Of a stretch of DNA of 40,543 nt, positions 1 to 7,824 are shown piece after piece (the first letter of the stretch is position 1; each line of letters begins with the position of its first letter). Source of the DNA: a bacterium. Lineage in GTDB: Bacteria; Zhuqueibacterota; QNDG01; JAFGCO01. The stretch is from contig JAFGGN010000045.1 of assembly GCA_016930535.1 (NCBI GenBank), positions 1-40,543 on the forward strand. Direction: 5' to 3'. Under the pieces are notes generated by a model, which made no database searches, had not been told where the DNA came from, and saw only the letters and a list, made by a program, of their open reading frames with translations. Position numbers and translations under genes: made by a program.

Positions 1-290
<290 letters not shown>

Positions 291-362
291 AATTTTCTGC
301 TTATGGCAGATGATAGGTTGCTTAAGCTGATAACCCGAATTTCTCAAATTGTCAAAGATTTT

Positions 363-480
363 TCCTGGCGATCATAGCGGAGGAGTCACACCCGATCCCA
401 TTCCGAACTCGGAAGTTAAGCCCTCCAGCGCCGATGGTACTGCTCGGGAGACCGTGTGGGAGAGTAGGTCGTTGCCAGGA
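363..480 (+). rRNA. rrf: 5S ribosomal RNA
   Basis: The ~118-nt gene is bounded by complementary ends, TCCTGGCG at 363-370 and TGCCAGGA at 473-480, which form helix I. The interior holds the conserved 5S core CCCATTCCGAACTCGGAAGTTAAG (397 onward; split here as CCCATTCCGAAC and TCGGAAGTTAAG). It lies ~70 nt downstream of the 23S end and immediately upstream of the operon terminator. Confidence 0.96.
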
Positions 481-489
481 TTTAATATG

Positions 490-523
490 AAGGCCCCTGA
501 TAAAAATCAGGGGCCTTTTTTTT
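490..523 (+). terminator. rRNA operon intrinsic terminator
   Basis: A perfect 12-bp stem (AAGGCCCCTGAT at 490-501 with ATCAGGGGCCTT at 506-517) closes an AAAA loop and runs into a T tract (516-523). It sits 10 nt after the 5S gene, so it ends the rRNA transcript. Confidence 0.93.
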
Positions 524-532
524 GGAATACAG

Positions 533-555
533 CGGACACCTCCCGGAGGTGTCCG
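533..555. repeat. Perfect 11-bp palindrome, half-unit of a dispersed repeat
   Basis: CGGACACCTCC and GGAGGTGTCCG flank a single C. The core CACCTCC/GGAGGTG is the same palindrome that forms each arm of the paired elements at 2474-2508 and 3216-3250. It has no T tract of its own and lies just downstream of the rRNA terminator, so a second terminator seems less likely than a mobile or REP-like remnant. Confidence 0.8.
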
Positions 556-574
556 GAAGAAGTAAAGATTAGGG

Positions 575-603
575 TTGGAATTTATGGATAAAGCCTCTAT
601 ATT
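575..603 (+). promoter_or_regulatory. Sigma70-like promoter for the ABC exporter genes
   Basis: TTGGAA at 575-580 and TATATT at 598-603 are separated by exactly 17 bp. The start codon of the ATPase gene is 39 bp downstream of the -10 box. TATATT recurs at several other promoters in this window. Confidence 0.6.
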
Positions 604-642
604 TGATTCATTATTCGTAGTGAGAGGAAAACGGGTGCGGCC

Positions 643-1626
643 ATGCCAGTTCTCGAGGTTCAAAATCTGACAAAAAATTTTAAACAGGTTACAGCCGTAA
701 ATGACCTGTCCTTCCAGGTGGAGGAAGGCGAACTTTTCGGTCTTCTTGGACCCAATGGTGCAGGGAAAACCACGACCATGCGCATGCTTACCACCCTGCT
801 CAAACCCGACAACGGAACGGCCCGGGTAGCGGGACATGATGTGGTCCGCTCACGGAATGAAGTCAGGGCTTCCATCGGCATGGTGTTTCAGGAACCGGCC
901 CTCGACCGTCAATTGACTGGCAGGGAAAATCTGGATTTTCACGGCCGGATGTACGGTATGAAGAAGGATCAGAGAAAATCACGTATCGCCGAGGTGCTCG
1001 GTCTCGTCGAACTTTCCGAAAGGGCGGATGATCTGGTCGAAACCTATTCCGGCGGCATGCAGCGGCGTCTCGAAATTTCACGCGGGCTGATGCACTGTCC
1101 CCGCGTTCTGTTTCTGGACGAACCGACACTCGGTCTCGATACACAGACCCGGCGCAATATCTGGGATTATCTTCGCAGGATGAACCGGGAGCACAACACC
1201 ACCATGATTCTGACCACGCATTACATGGAAGAGGCGGACAGTTTATGCGAACGCGTGGGCATTATGGATATGGGAAAAATCGTGGCTCTCGATACGCCGA
1301 AAAATCTCAAGGATCTGATCGGTGCAGATGTGATCACGCTTGAAATGGCATGCGGCGACTGCCGCGTTTTTAAAGCGCTGGATTATGTACGTGAGCTTGT
1401 CGAGCACGAAAACAGGGTCAGTCTGATGGTGGAGAACGGCGAACGGAAGATTCCGATGCTTATCGCATACGCGGCCAGGCACGACGTGTCTGTGACCAGT
1501 GTCGAACTTCACAAACCCAGTCTCGAAGATGTCTTTCTGCGGTTTACAGGGGCCACAATGCGTGACCGCGAGTCGCGAAAAGCGGAAAGACAAAGGCATC
1601 CGGGATTCAGGGCACGCAGAAGATAG
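643..1626 (+). CDS. ABC transporter ATP-binding protein, DrrA-like
   Basis: This is the ATPase subunit of an ABC-2 type exporter and would drive export of a drug, lipid or polysaccharide across the inner membrane. All nucleotide-binding motifs are present in order: Walker A GPNGAGKTT (36-44), Q-loop VFQEP (81-85), signature YSGGMQ (135-140), Walker B RVLFLDEPT (154-162) and H-loop TTH (191-193). A ~100-residue C-terminal extension after the nucleotide-binding domain, with VTSVELHKPSLEDVFLRFTG, is typical of the DrrA/CcmA-like daunorubicin-resistance group. The basic tail ends RARRR. The permease gene follows after 67 bp. A GAGAGG lies rather far (~16 nt) from the ATG. The substrate cannot be read from the sequence. 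Confidence 0.93.
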   Translation: MPVLEVQNLTKNFKQVTAVNDLSFQVEEGELFGLLGPNGAGKTTTMRMLTTLLKPDNGTARVAGHDVVRSRNEVRASIGMVFQEPALDRQLTGRENLDFHGRMYGMKKDQRKSRIAEVLGLVELSERADDLVETYSGGMQRRLEISRGLMHCPRVLFLDEPTLGLDTQTRRNIWDYLRRMNREHNTTMILTTHYMEEADSLCERVGIMDMGKIVALDTPKNLKDLIGADVITLEMACGDCRVFKALDYVRELVEHENRVSLMVENGERKIPMLIAYAARHDVSVTSVELHKPSLEDVFLRFTGATMRDRESRKAERQRHPGFRARRR

Positions 1627-1693
1627 CACGGCCGGGTTGTCGGTCAGGGCCGCCGGCATCGGTCCGGTTTGAAAATGAAAGGAAACGTCGAAT

Positions 1694-2467
1694 ATGCTGT
1701 CCATCAGCGGTCAGGCAATTTATATGTTATGGCTCAGGGAAATGAAACGGACGTGGAGGGCCAAGAGCCGGCTTGTCGGTGCACTTATCATGCCCCTGTT
1801 TTTTCTGATATTTCTGGGATCCGGATTCCGCCGGGCCACGATGCCGGACATGCCGGCCGGTATGGATTACATTACATTTCTTATACCCGGTGCAGTCGGT
1901 ATGTCTCTGCTGTTCAGCAGCATGTTCGGCGGACTACAGGTGCTCTGGGACAAGGAATTCGGTTTCCTCAAAGAGATCATGGTAACCCCCGTGTCCAGAC
2001 TGTCCATTGTGCTGGGACGCATGGCCGGCGGATCGACGGTCTCACTCGCACAGGGATTCATGATCCTTTTCCTGAGCATGCTGTTCGGCTTCCGGATTCA
2101 CAGTGTTACCGGATTTCTGCTTACTGTCGTATTTATGTTTCTCATTGCCTATACGTTCATCGGGCTGGGACTGGCTTTCGCATCCCGGATGAAGGACATG
2201 CACGGATTTCAGCTGGTGATGAATTTCGTCGTTTTTCCTGTATTCTTCCTGTCAGGAGCCTTGTATCCCGTGCAGGGGCTTCCCGCTTTCCTGAAACCCC
2301 TGGTGTATATCGATCCCCTGACATACGGTGTCGACGGACTCAGGGCCGGGCTTCTGGGAACCTCGGTGCATCCGCCGCTGGTCGATTTAACGGTGCTGGG
2401 GATTATCTGTATCGGTATGGTTACACTGGGCTCGATCCTGTTCGAAACCAGCGATGTGGGACAATAG
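1694..2467 (+). CDS. ABC-2 type transporter permease
   Basis: A 257-residue inner-membrane protein with about six hydrophobic segments (roughly 25-45, 60-80, 110-160 split into two, 165-195 and 230-250) and a short cytoplasmic N-terminus rich in basic residues (LREMKRTWRAKSRL). The central VLWDKEFGFLKEIMVTPVSR and the VVFPVFFLSGALYPVQGLP segment are characteristic of DrrB/NodJ-type ABC-2 permeases. It follows the ATPase gene at 643-1626 on the same strand and is inferred to form the exporter with it. The stop codon is followed within 7 nt by a double-palindrome element. Confidence 0.92.
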   Translation: MLSISGQAIYMLWLREMKRTWRAKSRLVGALIMPLFFLIFLGSGFRRATMPDMPAGMDYITFLIPGAVGMSLLFSSMFGGLQVLWDKEFGFLKEIMVTPVSRLSIVLGRMAGGSTVSLAQGFMILFLSMLFGFRIHSVTGFLLTVVFMFLIAYTFIGLGLAFASRMKDMHGFQLVMNFVVFPVFFLSGALYPVQGLPAFLKPLVYIDPLTYGVDGLRAGLLGTSVHPPLVDLTVLGIICIGMVTLGSILFETSDVGQ

Positions 2468-2473
2468 AGAATG

Positions 2474-2508
2474 CACCTCCGGGAGGTCTGAAGGACCTTG
2501 CGGAAGTG
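2474..2508. repeat. Double-palindrome element (copy 2)
   Basis: CACCTCCGGGAGGTC (2474-2488), loop TGAAG, then GACCTTGCGGAAGTG (2494-2508). The two arms pair imperfectly, and the left arm is itself a palindrome. It shares arm sequence and the TGAAG loop with the element at 3216-3250. It lies between the permease stop and the next start, and there is no T tract directly after the stem. Confidence 0.8.
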
Positions 2509-2541
2509 TCAAAAAATCCGGTTTAAACCAGGTAAGATGAG

Positions 2542-3201
2542 ATGAAAGTATGGAAAATATTGTGGATCGCGGCGGCTGTTTTTCTGTTATTGCCTGCCTG
2601 TCGCAAGGATTCGCCCGCAGCACAGCCGGATGAAGAGGAGGCATTGCCGGAGGCGGACACGACATTCGTACTTTCAGAATCCTGGGTCGACATTTCGGAA
2701 TTCCGGTATATACATCCGGGATTCAGCGTGTCTGCCGATTCAGGCGCGCCCTGGGGCTTTGCCCACCTGGGTCTGGATCTGATTTTAGCAGGAGACAGTG
2801 CACACGTGATCGCACCCTCCGGCGGTACGGTCGAATTCGCGGATATTTATCAGAACGAGCACAATCTTCAATGGCAGGTGAATCTGCGTGTCCGGTTCGA
2901 CGGCGAATTCATTTACCACATGCTGTTCGAACCGCGTGCACATACACGGGAGGAAGCGGAATTCCAGCGTGCGGCCATGCCGCTTACGGTCGGCCAGAGA
3001 GTAAAACGGGGAGATTTTCTGGGAATGATATACGATCTTTCCGGGGGCGATATGAGCAGCGGAGGCGCTACCGTCCATTTCGATATCTGGAAAGGGGATC
3101 AAAATATCTGTCCGGCTCCGTATATGACCAGCGAGGCTTATGAAGGCATGCTGTTTCTCATCCGGTCCATGTATCCGGATGCCGATCTGTGTTATCCATG
3201 A
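2542..3201 (+). CDS. Lipoprotein with M23/LytM-like fold, possibly inactive
   Basis: A 219-residue protein with a lipoprotein signal peptide: hydrophobic segment 5-19 and lipobox LPAC with Cys20, followed by an acidic, Pro/Ala-rich linker. The rest matches the LytM/M23 zinc-peptidase layout: HxxxD metal motif (HLGLD, His75 and Asp79), the APSGG turn (91-95), a Tyr-His pair (YHM, His126), VKRGDFLG (154-161), and a final strand VHFDI with His179. The usual HxH motif here reads T-V-H (Thr177, His179). The second, metal-binding His is kept and the first, normally catalytic, His is replaced. Family knowledge therefore suggests a degenerate enzyme or a binding scaffold like EnvC/NlpD-type activators. 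It may be co-transcribed with the ABC genes, and a role in the cell envelope is inferred. Confidence 0.75.
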   Translation: MKVWKILWIAAAVFLLLPACRKDSPAAQPDEEEALPEADTTFVLSESWVDISEFRYIHPGFSVSADSGAPWGFAHLGLDLILAGDSAHVIAPSGGTVEFADIYQNEHNLQWQVNLRVRFDGEFIYHMLFEPRAHTREEAEFQRAAMPLTVGQRVKRGDFLGMIYDLSGGDMSSGGATVHFDIWKGDQNICPAPYMTSEAYEGMLFLIRSMYPDADLCYP

Positions 3202-3215
3202 ACCTTTGAAACTGA

Positions 3216-3250
3216 CACTTCCGGGAGGTCTGAAGGACCTCCCGGAGGTG
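3216..3250. repeat. Double-palindrome element (copy 3), likely bidirectional terminator
   Basis: CACTTCCGGGAGGTC (3216-3230), loop TGAAG (3231-3235), GACCTCCCGGAGGTG (3236-3250). This forms a 15-bp stem with one G-U pair on the plus strand, and each arm is also a palindrome. It is followed by GTTTTG. It lies between convergent genes ending at 3201 and 3260, so it could stop transcription in both directions. Confidence 0.82.
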
Positions 3251-3259
3251 GTTTTGCGA

Positions 3260-3673
3260 TCATGCTTCGCTTTCCCTCACCAATCCGATAAATACCGCCA
3301 GTATCGCGGATAATACAAGCACATCCCCTGTGACTGCAGCTGGATGTATCTTTAAAATACCGAACAGGCCGGAACAGATGATGCCGGTGATCAGGCTTGC
3401 ATCGATGATCCGTCTTTGCCGTTCCGAGGCACAGTACATGGGAGCGCCTGTACCGATGAGAATGGCAATCAATGCAAGGATTACGGCATCCGTCTGAATC
3501 TTTTCAGCGGTCTTCCAGGTTCGGATCATGTCCTGGCTGATAACGGATCCGGTGAACGGATCTGTGTTGGTTATTTTTCCCGAGAATCGCGGTTGTTGAA
3601 TCCTCAGGAACAGTCCGAATATGCCCCAGATGAAAAACCACAACAGGCCGAAACCGATAAGTGTTCTGTTCAT
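3260..3673 (-). CDS. Small integral membrane protein of unknown function
   Basis: A 137-residue protein with four predicted membrane segments, beginning about residues 3-23, 63-80, 89-107 and 113-133. The second in-frame ATG (3673) was chosen because CGGAG lies six bases before it, giving the start MNRTLIGFG. The upstream ATG at 3688 has no such site. After the first helix is an Arg/Gln-rich stretch and NTDPFTGSVIS, probably exposed outside the helices. I do not recognise the family. It is divergent from the 7-TM regulator at 3839 and convergent with the lipoprotein gene. Confidence 0.6.
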   Translation of the reverse strand: MNRTLIGFGLLWFFIWGIFGLFLRIQQPRFSGKITNTDPFTGSVISQDMIRTWKTAEKIQTDAVILALIAILIGTGAPMYCASERQRRIIDASLITGIICSGLFGILKIHPAAVTGDVLVLSAILAVFIGLVRESEA

Positions 3674-3718
3674 TGTAAACTCCGGCATGAATTGTGTGTA
3701 TAAAGGAACAAACTTTTT

Positions 3719-3746
3719 TTGAATTTCCCGGATTTATTTTTATATT
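3719..3746 (+). promoter_or_regulatory. Candidate promoter for the 7-TM LuxR regulator
   Basis: TTGAAT (3719-3724) and TATATT (3741-3746) are spaced 16 bp apart. The -10 box lies 92 bp upstream of the ATG, leaving a leader of roughly 85 nt. Confidence 0.45.
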
Positions 3747-3838
3747 GTTCCTGATTTTGTTGCACTATCAGGCTCCCGCTTTCATATTGAGCGGCTTTTC
3801 CTGTAAAAAGCCGCCAACAGGCATTGTAAGGCAGGATC

Positions 3839-4813
3839 ATGGAAAATGTCATGACAATCGCTTCTCTTCTCCTTTCAGTGGCCGCGATCGGCGTTATGCT
3901 GATTATCACTTTTCATTTGTACAGAAAGTACCGGTTTAATTATCTTGCATCCTATTTCTATTATTTTGTGTTCATGACCGGGCTCAGTATTTATGGCGGC
4001 TTCAACCTGGATGTGATTCAACTCCTTTTCAGGAGCCATATTGAGACCCCTGCGCAGGAAGTCCTCGATTATTGCCTTATTTTCCTCGCGCTTCCTCTGT
4101 TGATCGTTGCCGAATACATGATCATCCGTTTTTTCCGGGAGCTGGTGAACCGGAAAATATCACGCCAGGTCACCATTCTCTACTTTTCGATACAGGTTTC
4201 CATTTATGCCGCAAGCGGCATCGTATTATACGCTTACTCCGATATGGAACAGGTCCGTTTCTTTCGGCTGATTCCGGTCTATGAGACCTTATACGCGGTA
4301 ATCGATATTGCCATCTGGAGCATCGCCTTGTCGCAGGTTCTGATCCACGGAAGAACACTGAACGATCCGCGGAGACGCAGAACCGCTTTGATGCTGTTCG
4401 GTCAGTACGTCTTTATTGTCGTGACAACCTATCTGACGCTGTATCCCCTCCGGGCGGAAGGCTTGTGGTACGGCATCCGCGTACTTTTTCAAAGCTCGGT
4501 GGAGCTGATTCCCGTCCTGTATCTGCGGTCCTACCTGGCAAGGAATTACAAATTGCCGATTTTCACCGGGGACCTCCATCCGGACCTGATGCCGCTTCTC
4601 AACCGGTATCAGATTACCAAAAGGGAGACGGAAATTATCACGTACATATGCGAAGGCAAAAGCAACCGGGAAATTGCCGAAACCCTGTTTATCTCGCTCC
4701 AGACTGTGAAAGACCATATTTACCGTATTTTTCAAAAAACCGGCGTCAAGAGCCGTATCCAATTGTCCAATCTCGTACAGGAACACCTGGCCAGACCTGT
4801 GAAAATCGAGTAA
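3839..4813 (+). CDS. Membrane-anchored LuxR-type regulator (7 TM + HTH)
   Basis: A 324-residue protein that joins a membrane sensor to a DNA-binding domain. I count seven hydrophobic helices at about 5-28, 35-55, 76-98, 110-133, 148-169, 184-204 and 211-232. A GerE/LuxR helix-turn-helix follows at ~257-315: ITKRETEIITYICEGKSN, EIAETLFISLQTVKDHI and KTGVKSRIQL. There is no receiver domain, so the signal is presumably sensed in or through the membrane, with the HTH in the cytoplasm close to it. This order is known in FCB-group genomes, but I know no ligand. The start has GGCAGGATC just upstream. The gene is convergent with the propeller gene and shares a terminator with it. Confidence 0.85.
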   Translation: MENVMTIASLLLSVAAIGVMLIITFHLYRKYRFNYLASYFYYFVFMTGLSIYGGFNLDVIQLLFRSHIETPAQEVLDYCLIFLALPLLIVAEYMIIRFFRELVNRKISRQVTILYFSIQVSIYAASGIVLYAYSDMEQVRFFRLIPVYETLYAVIDIAIWSIALSQVLIHGRTLNDPRRRRTALMLFGQYVFIVVTTYLTLYPLRAEGLWYGIRVLFQSSVELIPVLYLRSYLARNYKLPIFTGDLHPDLMPLLNRYQITKRETEIITYICEGKSNREIAETLFISLQTVKDHIYRIFQKTGVKSRIQLSNLVQEHLARPVKIE

Positions 4814-4819
4814 AAGTAA

Positions 4820-4852
4820 GTGCCGGACATGGGCGCGGCCATAATCCGGCAC
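4820..4852. terminator. Bidirectional hairpin between convergent genes
   Basis: GTGCCGGA (4820-4827) pairs with TCCGGCAC (4845-4852), and an inner ATGG/CCAT pair lies at 4829-4832 and 4839-4842. It sits seven bases after the LuxR-type stop and just before the stop of the minus-strand gene. T content is weak on both sides. Confidence 0.6.
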
Positions 4853-4858
4853 AATCAT

Positions 4859-6667
4859 CTATTCCACTATTGTCAGCTTCTTCACGGTCCGGTTTGTTCC
4901 GCATTTCAGAGAATACAGATATGTTCCCGAAGTCAATCCGTCGATGTTCATGACAGCCCTGTACTGACCTGGTTCTAATTCGTCATCGACAAGCGTCATG
5001 ATCTCCTGGCCGCAGGTATTGTATAACTTCAAAATCACGTGTCCGGATTCAGCGAGCCGAAACGGGATCACGGTATTGCCGTTGAACGGATTCGGATAAT
5101 TCTGGCCCAGACTGTAATCCGCCGGTTTCGAAGCCGGATCGGCCGCTATGTCGGTTTCCGTTATTCCTGAAATACGGATCCCGTGAATGTCTGAATTCAT
5201 GGCGTCCGCCGGATCGGACTTGTGCGTGCAGGCCAGCAGAAATTCGTTCCGGTCCGGATTGTGCGCCGCGCCGGTGTACAGCGAGCTCCCGTCATAGACC
5301 GTGGTATCCACGGATAAGGGGATATTTTCATCAGATGTGACCGGTACACTATGGGAGGCATCCAGAAATTCGATTTCGGAATTTTCGTTGATTTTCAGAA
5401 TCTGACAGTAGTGGTCGTGGGCGTAATGTGAGTTCATGTTCCGGTTGTCTCCCCAGTTCATGATGAATTCGTGATTGTTGCTGCTGTATGCAAGGTCATA
5501 ATGATTCTGGTCGTAAGGCGCATTGCTGACCATGAATCCGGAGAGCGCGTCCGGGGTCACGGTGCCGTCTGCGCCGATAAAGGCGGCAAAAAAGCGTCCT
5601 TCCACGGCCGGACCGGCGCTCCAGCCCTGTCCTACCGCATAGGCGTCCGGGAAAAAACCGATTCTCTGCGCATGCAGATCGTTCGATGTGCCGTCGGCCG
5701 TGTTCCAGGCGCGCCATCCCACCAGAGCCTCACAGAGTCCGGAAAGTGTACCGGCCTTGGCCAGCCCCGCAGTATATTCATAATTGAACTGCACACCGGG
5801 CCAGGAGCATGGGGCGCCGTTTTCCGTCTTGTCCGAACAGACCATGGGACCGGTGCCCTCCGTTCCCTGCTGTGTGATCAGCTGACCGCGCGATCCCACG
5901 CGCTGTCCCAGGATGCGGGCTTCCATGATGTTGAAATCGAAGAGCACATACACCACCAGCCACTCATTCACCGCAGGACTGTACGAAATGTCCGTGACGT
6001 TTTCATCGATATGTTCAGCCTGGCCCACAGGGAAATTGTCCACACCGGCAGAGGTCTTGGCAAGCGCCGATCTGGCAAGCAGCGCACCTTCGTCCGAAAC
6101 GAGCTGTCCGTAAATGTCGCCGCCGGTATCCACCCGGCGGTCGGACCAGACCACGAGATACCGTTTGTCCGTATGGTTGAATGCGACGGATGGATAATCC
6201 ACATAACTGTTGTCATACGAAATTCTGAAACTGGCATCGTCTTCGGAGTTCGGTACAGTCACCCTTGTCCCGCTGCTTTCCAGCAGCAGTCCGTATATAT
6301 CCTCCATGCCACCGGTGTAGTTCCGTTCATCCTCGAACACGATGAGATACCGGTTCGTGTAGGGATCCGCATCCAGGTGGGGTGTATACTGATTTCCCGG
6401 TTTGTCGCAGATCACGAAATTGTCACCCCGGAGCGATCCGTCTCCGTTTAGAAACTGACCGTAAATATCCATACCCGTGGAACCGATATTCCTCATGTCC
6501 TCCCACACTGCAAGGTATTCATGGGCACCTGCATTGTACACCACCTGCACGCTGCGCTGCATGCTCGAAGCATCAGAAATGACGATAACCGGATCGACGA
6601 TTTCCGCTGTCAGAAAAACCGTCAATAACAGGGTTGAAATTCCGATCCATAATCTGTGTGTTTTCAT
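4859..6667 (-). CDS. Secreted seven-repeat beta-propeller-like protein with type IX sorting domain
   Basis: A 602-residue exported protein. The ATG at 6667 was chosen because AAGGAG precedes it and a signal peptide follows (MKTHRLW, hydrophobic to ~21). The body holds seven degenerate repeats built on a strand ending VVWxDxR and a DIYGQ strand, at about 51-71, 107-126, 169-188, 235-255, 313-334, 400-422 and 475-496. That fits a seven-bladed propeller. The C-terminus (518-602) is a type IX secretion type-A sorting domain: SLGQNYPNPFNGNTVIPF, LKLYNTCGQEI and GTYLYSLKCG, ending KKLTIVE. Known function: such domains direct passage through the Por system to the cell surface or medium. The propeller's ligand is unknown. 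No Por machinery genes are in the window. Confidence 0.85.
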   Translation of the reverse strand: MKTHRLWIGISTLLLTVFLTAEIVDPVIVISDASSMQRSVQVVYNAGAHEYLAVWEDMRNIGSTGMDIYGQFLNGDGSLRGDNFVICDKPGNQYTPHLDADPYTNRYLIVFEDERNYTGGMEDIYGLLLESSGTRVTVPNSEDDASFRISYDNSYVDYPSVAFNHTDKRYLVVWSDRRVDTGGDIYGQLVSDEGALLARSALAKTSAGVDNFPVGQAEHIDENVTDISYSPAVNEWLVVYVLFDFNIMEARILGQRVGSRGQLITQQGTEGTGPMVCSDKTENGAPCSWPGVQFNYEYTAGLAKAGTLSGLCEALVGWRAWNTADGTSNDLHAQRIGFFPDAYAVGQGWSAGPAVEGRFFAAFIGADGTVTPDALSGFMVSNAPYDQNHYDLAYSSNNHEFIMNWGDNRNMNSHYAHDHYCQILKINENSEIEFLDASHSVPVTSDENIPLSVDTTVYDGSSLYTGAAHNPDRNEFLLACTHKSDPADAMNSDIHGIRISGITETDIAADPASKPADYSLGQNYPNPFNGNTVIPFRLAESGHVILKLYNTCGQEIMTLVDDELEPGQYRAVMNIDGLTSGTYLYSLKCGTNRTVKKLTIVE

Positions 6668-6823
6668 CCTTTTTCTCCTTGTTCTGGTGATTGCCGGATT
6701 CATGTGTCGATTGACTCCTGCAAGATAACCGATCCAGTTCCTGAAGTCAATCCGACCAAAGTCGTGGTTTTGCCTCAGCCGGAAAATGGCGACCAAAGTA
6801 GGGGGAGGCGTTCGTCTGCTCTA

Positions 6824-6856
6824 ATCTCCCTGGGAGCCTGAAGCTCCCAGGGAGAT
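6824..6856. repeat. Double-palindrome element (copy 4), perfect 14-bp stem
   Basis: ATCTCCCTGGGAGC (6824-6837), loop CTGAA, GCTCCCAGGGAGAT (6843-6856) form a perfect stem. Each arm also contains its own palindrome (CTCCCTGGGAG and CTCCCAGGGAG). It has the same architecture and TGAA loop as the elements at 2474 and 3216. It lies between two divergent genes, so here it cannot be the terminator of either. Confidence 0.85.
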
Positions 6857-6878
6857 GGGGGGCTGCTGATTTTCATAC

Positions 6879-6907
6879 TTGTAACCCACGGACATTTTCC
6901 TTACATT
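6879..6907 (+). promoter_or_regulatory. Candidate promoter for the lipid kinase operon
   Basis: TTGTAA (6879-6884) and TACATT (6902-6907) are spaced 17 bp apart, 27 bp upstream of the kinase ATG. Confidence 0.5.
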
Positions 6908-6933
6908 ATGAGCAAAACCGACGAGGAGGGGGC

Positions 6934-7824
6934 ATGCGTCTGCTGATCATCTACAATGTCCATGCAGCCAACGGCCGGGCGGCCGGCATGCGGGATGACA
7001 TATTGAAGCGGTTCGATGAAAAATCCGTGGAGTATGATGTCGAGGCCACCGAATATCAGGGACATGCGGTCAACCTGGTGGCCAAAAAGGACCTGACTGC
7101 CTATTCGGGCATTGTCGCGGCTGGTGGTGACGGAACCCTGTTCGAGACGGTCACCGGCTATTTCAAAAATGCGTCGGCCCATCGTCCGCCTCTGGGGCTT
7201 CTGCCGATCGGAACCGGCAATGCGTTTGCCAGGGACATGGCGGAAACCGTTCCCACATGGCAGGAGGCGGTGGATATCATTGCCGCCGGAAAGACGCGGG
7301 CCATCGATGTGGGACAGTTCGATACGGAGGGACGGCGTCTGTATTTTCTGAACATCATAGGGCTGGGATTTGTCGCGGATGTGGGTAAAATCGCCAGCGG
7401 ATTGAAATGGCTGGGGAACCTCTCGTATACACTGGGTGTCCTGCATCAGACCATTTTCCTCAAAGCCACACCCATGACGCTGAACATCGACGGCGAGGTG
7501 CTCGAGAGGGAAAATATTTTTGTCGAAGTTTCAAACACCCGGTATACATCCAATTTTTTCATGGCGCCGAACGCCTCGATCGACGACGGCTTTTTTGACG
7601 TGACCCTGCTCGGGAAAATGACGCGCAGACAGCTGCTCGCCGCGTTTCCCAAAGTTTTCACAGGAGAGCATATCCATGTGGCCGGCGTCGAACAGATCAG
7701 GGCGAAACGGATTCACATCGAGGCACGGCCGCCCAAGATACTGACGCCGGACGGAGAACTGCTGGGCATCACACCGGTCACGATTGAATGTCTGCATAAA
7801 GCAATTGAGGTGTTCTGGCCATGA
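6934..7824 (+). CDS. Diacylglycerol/lipid kinase (DagK/YegS-LCB5 family)
   Basis: A 296-residue protein expected to phosphorylate diacylglycerol or a related lipid at the cytoplasmic face of the membrane, using ATP. Family motifs are clear: the ATP-binding GGDGT at 64-68 and PIGTGNAFARD at 91-101, followed by the C-terminal beta-sandwich with DDGFFDVTLLGKM and the PDGE motif near residue 274. The start has GAGGAGGGGGC directly before the ATG. The stop overlaps the next start by 4 bp (ATGA), so translation is probably coupled to the acyltransferase. Together they would feed phosphatidic acid metabolism. Confidence 0.93.
   Translation: MRLLIIYNVHAANGRAAGMRDDILKRFDEKSVEYDVEATEYQGHAVNLVAKKDLTAYSGIVAAGGDGTLFETVTGYFKNASAHRPPLGLLPIGTGNAFARDMAETVPTWQEAVDIIAAGKTRAIDVGQFDTEGRRLYFLNIIGLGFVADVGKIASGLKWLGNLSYTLGVLHQTIFLKATPMTLNIDGEVLERENIFVEVSNTRYTSNFFMAPNASIDDGFFDVTLLGKMTRRQLLAAFPKVFTGEHIHVAGVEQIRAKRIHIEARPPKILTPDGELLGITPVTIECLHKAIEVFWP

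Noticed and set aside
481..642. tRNA gene downstream of the 5S gene
   Set aside because: The region contains only the terminator, a palindrome and a promoter. No cloverleaf or T-loop GGTTCRA pattern is seen.
5471..6451. Long plus-strand frame opposite the propeller gene
   Set aside because: The translation has no recognisable domain, and the minus strand carries a signal peptide, repeats and a sorting domain.
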